Source: Phoronis australis (taxonomy: Eukaryota; Phoronida; Phoronidae). From it: 64,000 bases of DNA. The notes beneath the pieces are model-generated. The model saw only the letters and a program-made list of their open reading frames with translations. It searched no databases and was not told the origin of the DNA. Where the stretch lies: positions 372,001 through 436,000 of the forward strand of contig NMRA01000261.1 in NCBI GenBank assembly GCA_002633005.1, given 5' to 3'. Below, one piece after another: positions 57,301 through 64,000 of the stretch (its first letter is position 1; each line of letters starts with the position of its first letter). The position numbers and the translations under genes are program-made.

Positions 57301-58075
57301 TCAGTAATTTTCTTCGGAGAATAGCAAAATCATACAAGACCTTGTTAAATCGTACAAGACCTTATTAAATCGTACAAGACCTTGTTCAATCGTACAAGAC
57401 CTTGTTAAATCATACAAGTGACTTTGTTACCTCACTTGCATGCACTAGCAAAGTGGTAGTCACTACAATGATTGGACAGTGAAGCAAGAATGTTTAATTA
57501 GGGGAGCAATCTAAAGTCCACTCCATTTTTCTTCTTCGTTATTGTGCCAACTTGGTTACAAAACTCCACACTGCACATAGCATATTGATGGGGTGAGGAC
57601 GTTAAAGACAACGTTCTGTTCAGCTACTGGAAACCAAGGATGGACCATGGTTTCGAACGATGTTTTCCGACTCGAAAATCAATCGAGTCTTATTGACCCG
57701 GCTGAATACAAGTACGCTGGGCGAGTGAGTCCAGTGGAGTCAGTAAAATCATGGAGAACAAAAATATAATAAAAAACAGAGATAATCTCTCTATATTGAC
57801 TGTATTGTCAACTGACCAAAGACAAGTAGTGTGGTAAGAATTCCAAGGCTGGCATCAACATTTCATGGACTGAACTCTCATTAAGAGTAAAGGCAGGCAC
57901 CAAATTTCATGTTGCACAACTCATGAAGAGCATTACAATTTTACTCAAAACAATACTGACCAAAGATGCACAAGAAGATGTTCTAATCCTGTACACTGCT
58001 CCCATCTTGTGCGGAGGCTTCCTAGTTTAGTTTACTTTACCTTAGAAATTTCATGAGGAATGTCTTTTATTGTAG
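54372..58075. promoter_or_regulatory. Divergent region between RPS19 and XRCC1
   Basis: Must hold the RPS19 5' UTR exon and promoter and the XRCC1 promoter and first coding exon (the usual MPEI..HVVS segment), but none could be placed with confidence. It contains a 21-bp tandem repeat at 57331-57419, one N at 55384, and an inverted CTCAACTGG/CCAGTTGAG at 55264-55283. Confidence 0.5.
57331..57419. repeat. 21-bp tandem repeat, four units
   Basis: Unit ATCGTACAAGACCTTGTTAA, four copies in a row with one or two differences each, upstream of XRCC1. Confidence 0.9.
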
Positions 58076-58168
58076 AACAACCCAGCAGAGAATCTACTTA
58101 AGTCTGAGGGATTTGGTAAGTGGGTGTGTAGTCATCCAGGTGCCAAGCAAGCCACTGTAGTTATCCAG
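58076..58168 (+). CDS. xrcc1: XRCC1 exon: AENLLK..KW block
   Basis: NNPAENLLKSEGF, then GKWVCSHPGAKQATVVIQ. An internal GTAAGT at the GGTAAGTGG codons (58115) is not used, because the frame and homology continue to 58168. Acceptor TTATTGTAG, donor GTAGGT. Confidence 0.9.
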
Positions 58169-61100
58169 GTAGGTGTTGTAGACTGGTGTATACTGTAGTA
58201 TAAGTGTGTGGGTTAAGGTTAGTACGACCTTATCGACAAGCCTAACGGTGGGTAATTTGCCAAATATCTACAAAGCTACAGAATTAACTCTGTAAAAGTA
58301 TTTTTTTTCTGAAAGCCCTTTTATTTTTAACTTATAAGTTTATACCTGTCCGACTTAAATTGGGTCATTTTATCATGCCTTTAGAAAAATTTAGCAAAAA
58401 AGAAACTTAAGATACTATTATTTGATAAAATTGGTCAAATTGCATTTGATAATGTTGAAGGTGAAACCTCAAAAGTCTGTTACAGCTTTTTGAAATATTT
58501 CGTTTTTATATTTTAAAAACTATGAGAATCCTTTTTTGATTGATTCAGAAAAACTCGATGTGTCTTTTTTGAGAGCAAGACAAGCCTCTTGCAAGACCTG
58601 GCAACCATTTCAAATACCTTCACAATTTTTGTGCTATTGACACTACTTACAGGGGTCCAATATTCTTAGAACCTGTTTCCTCCACTGAATAACGACCATC
58701 AAACTGATACTGAAAATCCACTGTGGCTGACTATTGCTATTTTTGCGCTCATGTGTTACACAAGAATATCTTTGAGCCAAAAGAATCATGATCTCTTGTA
58801 TGCTACACTAAGATATTGCGAACTAAATATGGGGAGATGTGCATGGGCGGCGCTCCATAGGGGGCTGTGGGGGCTATAGCCCCCCACTTTTTTCAGTGCT
58901 GCACCGCCCATGGCCTATGGGCAGTGCACCACAAGGGGGCTGGGGGGGGGGGGCTATCGCCCCCACTTTTTTCATTGTTGCCCCACCCATGATGTGTTTT
59001 GGATGTTTAGGCGAATTTGGATGTTTATTCAAATACGGGTCGTGGTTCTCACCTAGTCAAAAATGTAATTTTTGTTGATTTACTGTTTCAGTTTGAAAAG
59101 TCATCCAAGATCCACCAGATAGACATTGGGAATGCACACTCAGCCTTTGTTGAGGTGTTGGTCGGACGATCTTCTCAGGCTTCTGAAGATGATTATCAGG
59201 TGAGTTTAACTATACAGGGAACAGTGGGGTTGTGTCTACTCTATTCCATTTAGTGCATTATGTGACTGGTCTATATAACATTTTGGATAGAAGCAATATG
59301 ATGTGAGTCCTTCATCCCTGTAGGGTATAAGAGGCTTGTACGGAGTGGACATGTGGAATTGACGAGGTACTGGTAGTAGTTCTAAATTTTGGAACTTGGC
59401 GTACATCTTGTTTTGTTGTGAGACTCTTCAATCGCTAAATGTGTTGAAGCTGAATGTAGGAGCGTGACCAAAGCTAAGTATGAGGCATAGGGGTAAGTGT
59501 AGGAGCACGACCTTCACCTTGGTCTGAGACATAGAGGGCACTGCACTGTTCTCCATTTCAGAATTTGAAAGCCTTTGTTATGGAACACTCTACCTTGTTT
59601 TCACTACCTCTTTCAGGTTATATTGGTCGCTTCATCTTTCATGAGTCCGCTTGAGAGCAGAAACAACACTAATCGAAATCGTGTGCGTATATTTGAAAGT
59701 GATAAACTGTCAAAGACAGCAACTGAGGAAAAATGGGACCGAGTGAAGATTGTATGTTCTCAACCGTTTAACAAGGTATGGTTACTTCGAAACAGATTTA
59801 GCATTTTGATGAGCTAGAAAAGAAACCACATTTTAAACTTTTTCCCTCCAAATATAACCAACTGTGCGTCTGCTAATATCATTGTCTGTGTGTCACTGCT
59901 GGTACTGCTTACAATACACTTTTAATTGGAGTTGTGTTAAAGATGCCCTCTTTACCATTCATTGGTCAGGAGATGAGTGTCGTATTTTTTCAGAACTGTC
60001 TCTATCTCTATGATACTGTAGGTTCATTCCTCTTGGCTGTCATGAGTGATGTGTCTGCCAGACACTGACATAGATGCTGGGGGCACTTAATGTTGATTTT
60101 TTAAAGTCTCACGCATCGCTAATTAGATAATTCCAAAATATGAAATGAATCAAGTTAACGGTGATGATTCTTCCCATTGAAGTGCCCTGTGATCTCTATT
60201 GAAGCACCAAGTGAATTCTATTGTAGCACTTGGTGAACTCTTTTGAAGCACTCAGTGACCTCCTTTTAAGCACTTGATGAACTCCATTCAATACATTCTT
60301 TTATGATGTGTAATTAGAAACGCTAACTTTCCGTGTTAAAAAACAAAGCAAAACGAACCAAACAATGCTTTTCTACTACTGCACTATGTGGTGTTTTCAT
60401 GAAAGGCTTTTTATGCAAAACTCAGGAATGCTAATTATTCACAATTACCCATATTCTAAATAAGAATGGCAAATTTTAACCATTTGTTAATTGAATCAGT
60501 TCTTGGCCACAGTAAGATTCAAAACCGGACGATCGCCGCACAAATGAACATGCAGAGCTCAGTGACCCTGCAACTATGGTGATGACCAGCTACTGACTAC
60601 TTAGTATCTCTCACTTCACTTCATGGATGTCACCTTAGATGTATGTTGGCAATTGTTGTCCTATGTAAATATCCTGATGATATCTAACGAATAGACGAAA
60701 CATTGATTTATCATGAACTTCTTCATTTGTGCAGCGATCGTCTGGTTTTTAACCATTTGTGTTCCTTTAAACAGTACACACCATGGATTTTTGCACATTT
60801 TGAATTACCGGTTGCCACAAACTAAATGTATGACGTAAAATTTAGCTAAACCCATGTTTATTTTGTGTAATTAGCTCGAAATTTTGATTTTCCTTTCAAT
60901 TTTGCCAATTTTCACATTTCCCGCCATGTGACGTCATGGGTTGAACACAAGAGATTAGTGACTAGCATTGAACAATGGCGGAAAGTAGGGAATTTGAAAG
61001 CGACGCCGATTATGAGCACAAATTGAACGAATACTATGAAGAAACGTACGGGAATGGTGGCCAGGATGAGGAAATGGGGTTGCACGAAAGCGAGAATAAG

Positions 61101-64000
61101 TTTAATGTGCTTCCGGCTGCGTACTTTTCTACTTTGAGCCTTACGAACTGGATCCTCCCGCGAGAGAAGCGGCCTCGGGCTCGGCGAGTCAACCCAGTCA
61201 TCCAACAGACGATCCTGAACTAAGAGCTGATGTTTCTGAATGATAAATATTGTCCTTTATTGAACCAGGCCTTCATCGTAACGTCTCTTGTGACTGGAGT
61301 CGAAACGCGAGTCCTCAAAGTGGGCAGAACACAGAGTGGCCCCGGACCGAATCGCTTGGTCCACGACCATGATGTCCCACACTCTCGTTCGGCGCACGAA
61401 GCGATGCCACTTCTGCGCAACTTTGGTATCCTTCAGAACACCGAGACGTTCTCCGCCTGGCTACTGTTGCTGCAGCCTCCGGAAACACATCTTTTGATCC
61501 CTCTACGAACCTTCTCGACGCTAAATGTATTTTGCTTTCTCTTCACTCAATACACTTTGCATAACTCTCTGATCCGAACAGTATGGCGAACGACTTGGGT
61601 TCAACCCATGACGTTGTACATAATTATTATTTTTTTCAATTTTTGCGTGTTTCTTTATGAGCTGTGCACTAAAGGCACTGAAATCTAGTAAGATATAATA
61701 ATAAAATTTATTTTGAGGTACAAGAGTCATGTTGTGTACACTTTAAATCTCACTAGCAAATATAACATAACTTTAAAATTCATCATTGTTAAAGCAAGAT
61801 CCATGACGTTTGGATAAGAAAAACTTTTTAATTAAATAAATAACTGAGCTCATACTACGACCAATAAGACTTATTCTATGTAATAGTGGGTAGTATAATT
61901 TTCATATTGAAGTTCTCCTATGGTTATTGGTCAGTTGAAGTCTGTGAATGACTGATCAACGAAAAATGTGCCCATTATGTGGCCTAGCATTGTGACATAT
62001 CATCTGCTTTGGAAGTCGTGCATTAGAAATATGACCCTTTCCAAAATACCTTGTTCTGCCTATAAATGTGCACAAGAAACATCAGTGCTAATCCACGAAT
62101 GCTGATCTGAGTTTCTTTTGTGTGAAGCAGAGTTATTATCATATCATTCAAGACTTCATTAGTTACTCTTTAAAGCCTGTTGGCCAAGGAACCTGAGTGT
62201 GTATCAGTGTGTGTGATGTTGGTCAAAAGACTGTTGCAAACAAAAGACCAGTGACCTGAGTCTAATCATTGTACTCGAAATCGACTCGGAATTATTTTTG
62301 ACATTTTCTGTTTTGCTTTAATACGAGCTCAAGATAAGTGTCTATTATGCTATGCTCAAGTACATTTGTACTTAATAGCCCCCAGATTTAAGCTTCAGAT
62401 TCCAGTGAAAACTTGAGATTTTGAATTAAAGCTCAAAATTTCGACATCAAACTCCAACTTATAGTTTAAATGGCGTGGTCGTCAAGTGCAAATTTATATT
62501 AGGTAGTCATCAAAGTAAACCATAATGTGCTCGATAACAGAATTATAAAAGACACTCAAAAATAGTTGTGAGTTTTATTTCGAATATAAAGATTAGAAAT
62601 ACCAGTCTCAGATTTGCTTTGTGTTCTCCTTTGAAAACTGATCTCTGTCTAGAGTTGAATCTGAACTGGAGATATTTGTAATGTCAAGATGTCGAGCTCA
62701 GAATTTTGGAGACATATATATTCCAAGGAATTAGTCAGATTACTTGGTTGTACCAACTTTAACATTGAGAACTTGGGCACCTGTAACATCAGCATGGATT
62801 GGCTATCATTGAGATATCGAGTTTTGATGAACATGTTCATGGCCCGGTGGAGAGAAATCTACCGTGCCCTCTTCAATATATCATTGTGACAAAATGAGTT
62901 TTTAATGGTGCTTTTTAAGAAGTAACATGATTCTGAAACTGAAATTTGTTGTTGTTTGGCGTATCATTCCATCTTTTCAGTGAACTTTAAAAATGTCTTA
63001 ACTAGTCTTGTAAAAAGTGGATTAATTTTTTAGATTATATGCCCTGAAAACTACACAAATTTTGTTTTTCATTGTCCATTTACGTTTCAGAATATCACTT
63101 ATGGCATTTCATTTATAAAGCTTCATTCACCACCTGCTGACGTCGCTGTTGCTGCAGGGGAGGTAACTACCATTTGTTAAAGCAGTTCTGCTGCTTGTAT
63201 TTGAACAGATTTTTATGATGGTAATGCTATTTGTGCAGATGTGGTAAAGTATTTCACACTTTCATGTAATTTTGTTTGTTAAGTCCAACAGTGGAAATAT
63301 CAAGATATGATATGCCAGGTTTTATTAGCGATTAACTTTGCAACTTTGCTTTATGTCCAGGCTGTGGCAAAAGTACTCCTCAGTTCTCTTACTGTATGCT
63401 AAACTCAGTTCTCTTACAGTAGGCTAAACTTAGTTCTTTTACTGTAGGCTAAACTTAGTTCTATTACTGTAACTGTAGGTTAAACTTAGTTCTCTTACTG
63501 TAGGCTAAACTTAAGTTCTCTTACTGTAGGCTAAACTTAGTTCTCTTACTGTAGGCTAAACTTAGTTCTCTTACTGTAGGCTAAACTTAGTTCTCTTAGT
63601 TTAGGTTAAACTTAGTTCTCTTACTGTAGGTTAAACTTAGTTCTCATACTGTAGGTTAAACACAGTTCTCTTACTGTAGGTTAAACTCAGTTCTCTTGTT
63701 GTAGGTTGAACTCGGTTCTCTTGCTGTAGGTTAAGTTAGTTCTCTTACTGTAGGCTAAACTCAGTTCTCTTACTGTAGCCTAAACTCAGTTCTCTTACAG
63801 TTGGCTAAACTTAGGTCTCTTACTGTAGGCTAAACTGGGTGGGTTCAAGTTGAAACCAGCTCAAGATGATGACATTTCGCCTGGATCATTGTTTGCCAAC
63901 CGCTTCAAGACTTCAACAGCATCTCCACTCTCAGGTATATCGGCCTTACTTACTGTGGTTTTAACAGTTAATTGCCATGCATATGTGGTCATATATTCTA
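58076..64000 (+). CDS. xrcc1: XRCC1 DNA repair scaffold protein, N-terminal part, spliced, runs off the window
   Basis: XRCC1 coordinates single-strand-break and base-excision repair. Its N-terminal domain contacts nicked DNA and DNA polymerase beta. Exons found are 58076-58168, 59092-59199, 59617-59775, 63091-63162 and 63829-63934; the first four junctions are phase 0. Together they read PAENLLKSEGFGKWVCSHPG, IHQIDIGNAHSAFVEVLVG, SSFMSPLESRNNTNRNRVRI, EKWDRVKIVCSQPFNK, YGISFIKLHSPP, KLGGFKLKP and SPGSLFANRFK, collinear with the vertebrate protein through the NTD and into the linker. The BRCT domains would be to the right. The first coding exon (about 15-20 residues) was not located. A 3.3-kb intron carries a THAP-transposon remnant, and the acceptor of the last exon lies at the end of a minisatellite. 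Confidence 0.95.
58838..58996. repeat. G/C-skewed repeat with GGGGCTATAGCCCC cores
   Basis: Two copies of GGGGCTAT(A/C)GCCCCC followed by ACTTTTTTCA, with GGGCGGCGCTCCATAG at the left. This composition is common at the ends of hAT-type MITEs. Includes a run of 12 G. Lies 95 bases upstream of an XRCC1 exon. Confidence 0.55.
59092..59199 (+). CDS. xrcc1: XRCC1 exon: IDIGNAHSAFVEVLVG block
   Basis: FEKSSKIHQIDIGNAHSAFV, then EVLVGRSSQASEDDYQ. Exactly 36 codons. Acceptor CTGTTTCAG, donor GTGAGT. Confidence 0.97.
59617..59775 (+). CDS. xrcc1: XRCC1 exon: SSFMSP..ESR / WDRVKIVCSQPF block
   Basis: VILVASSFMSPLESRNNTNR, then KWDRVKIVCSQPFNK. 53 codons. Acceptor CTTTCAG, donor GTATGG. The most conserved stretch of the family. 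Confidence 0.98.
60181..60300. repeat. Degenerate 29-bp tandem repeat
   Basis: About four copies of TTGAAGCAC(T/C)..GTGAACTC..., in XRCC1 intron. Confidence 0.7.
60520..60750. mobile_element. Element with 28-bp AAAACCGGACGATCG inverted ends
   Basis: The left end AAAACCGGACGATCGCCGCA (60521) is repeated inverted at 60722-60750 with two mismatches. A related copy in the other orientation covers about 27490-27580 (AAAAACCGGATC..ATCGCCGCACAAAT and TTTCGTCTATTC). Contains CCTGATGA...ACGAAAC at 60673-60702. Confidence 0.65.
60975..61223 (+). CDS. Acidic transposon-associated ORF, 82 residues, unidentified
   Basis: MAESREFESDADYEHKLNEY, then EETYGNGGQDEEMG. Acidic and hydrophilic, lacking a cysteine domain. 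By position it may be the N-terminus of a companion gene like the one at 5377-5772, truncated by internal deletion. Confidence 0.4.
   Translation: MAESREFESDADYEHKLNEYYEETYGNGGQDEEMGLHESENKFNVLPAAYFSTLSLTNWILPREKRPRARRVNPVIQQTILN
61257..61530 (-). pseudogene. THAP zinc-finger domain remnant with frameshift
   Basis: Minus strand: EKVRRGIKRCVSGGCSNSSQ followed by AENVSVF in one frame, then after a frameshift near 61430 KVAQKWHRFVRRTRVWD, then ATLCSAHFEDSRFD, then a TAA after DEGLVQ. This gives the C-x4-C start, W, and LCSAHF of a THAP C2-CH finger. The frameshift and early stop mark a dead copy. Confidence 0.75.
61700..62261. other. XRCC1 intron: nothing recognised
   Basis: AT-rich unique sequence with no coding or repeat signal that I can support. 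Confidence 0.5.
62262..62606. mobile_element. Diverged copy of the GGGCCCGGTCTC MITE
   Basis: Shares ACTCAAGATAAGTGTCTATTAT(T/G)CTATGCTC (interrupted by few changes) and the AAAGATTAGA(G/A)A end with 28702-29105, but the termini are decayed. Confidence 0.65.
63091..63162 (+). CDS. xrcc1: XRCC1 exon: end of N-terminal domain
   Basis: NITYGISFIKLHSPPADVAV, then AAGE, equivalent to the PFGLSFVRFHSPP end of the domain. Acceptor CGTTTCAG, donor GTAACT. Confidence 0.95.
63382..63830. repeat. 25-bp minisatellite made of 3' splice-site copies
   Basis: About 18 units of GTTCTCTTACTGTAGGCTAAACTTA, 24-31 bases each. Every unit carries a pyrimidine stretch, CTGTAG and GCTAAACT, the same as the real acceptor and first exon bases at 63829. 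Confidence 0.95.
63829..63934 (+). CDS. xrcc1: XRCC1 exon: KLG.F / PGSLF linker start
   Basis: AKLGGFKLKPAQDDDISPGS, then LFANRFKTSTASPLSG, matching KLGQF...PGALFFSRI of the vertebrate linker. The acceptor CTTACTGTAG is the last of about 18 near-identical repeat units. Donor GTATAT, phase 1. Confidence 0.92.

Larger units (their letters stand above)
60931..61614. mobile_element. Second THAP-gene transposon remnant with 16-bp inverted repeats
   Basis: ACGTCATGGGTTGAAC at 60931-60946 is repeated exactly inverted at 61599-61614. The interior is CpG-rich, unlike the intron around it. It contains a plus-strand acidic ORF from 60975 and a minus-strand broken THAP domain. The arrangement repeats that of 5063-6735. 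The exact ends and any target duplication are unclear. Confidence 0.65.

Noticed and set aside
61230-61688. 152-residue plus-strand protein
   Set aside because: It is largely antisense to the THAP remnant and has no motif of its own.

Overview
The window is nuclear DNA from an intron-rich animal, most likely a marine invertebrate. The reasons are GT-AG introns of 0.3 to about 18 kb, metazoan gene families, AT-rich introns full of MITE-like elements, tRNA-derived SINE pieces and Kolobok-type DNA transposon remnants, and a 425-base assembly gap at 32555-32979. I cannot fix the species. A hemichordate, an amphioxus-like animal or a lophotrochozoan would all fit. There are no bacterial operons and no CRISPR array, and most long open frames are chance frames inside introns and repeats.

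Four protein-coding genes can be rebuilt exon by exon. (1) A SID-1/SIDT-family transmembrane nucleic-acid channel gene lies on the minus strand from 30235 down past base 1. Its first exon is separated by an 18-kb repeat-filled intron from the remaining extracellular-domain exons at 11.5-7.2 kb and the first membrane helix at 2.5 kb. One or more short exons inside the 18-kb intron were not found. (2) A nuclear receptor gene lies on the plus strand at 31153-47344, with eight exons joining in frame into a 420-residue protein. The DNA-binding domain is RXR-like with a CEGCKG P-box, and the ligand-binding domain looks closest to the ERR/NR5 side of the family. (3) Ribosomal protein eS19 (RPS19) lies on the minus strand at 54371-48099, with four coding exons giving a complete 146-residue protein. 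(4) XRCC1, the single-strand-break-repair scaffold, lies on the plus strand from 58076 to beyond the window end. Five exons of its N-terminal domain and linker are present, and the first exon was not located.

The genes sit as two divergent pairs: SIDT/nuclear receptor share a 0.9-kb spacer, and RPS19/XRCC1 share a spacer of at most 3.7 kb. Nuclear receptor and RPS19 converge at 47.3-48.1 kb.

The introns hold most of the unusual material: a Kolobok-like TTAA transposon with 158-bp inverted repeats carrying two convergent gene remnants (THAP transposase and a P2X7-type cysteine domain) at 5063-6735; a second THAP remnant inside XRCC1; a dispersed repeat family that carries CTCF-core-like motifs about every 150 bp; a 227-bp near-perfect palindrome in the nuclear receptor gene; perfect DR1 nuclear-receptor sites in a 430-bp tandem repeat; a decayed zinc-finger gene copy; a probable solo LTR; and a 25-bp minisatellite in XRCC1 whose units are copies of that intron's own 3' splice site.
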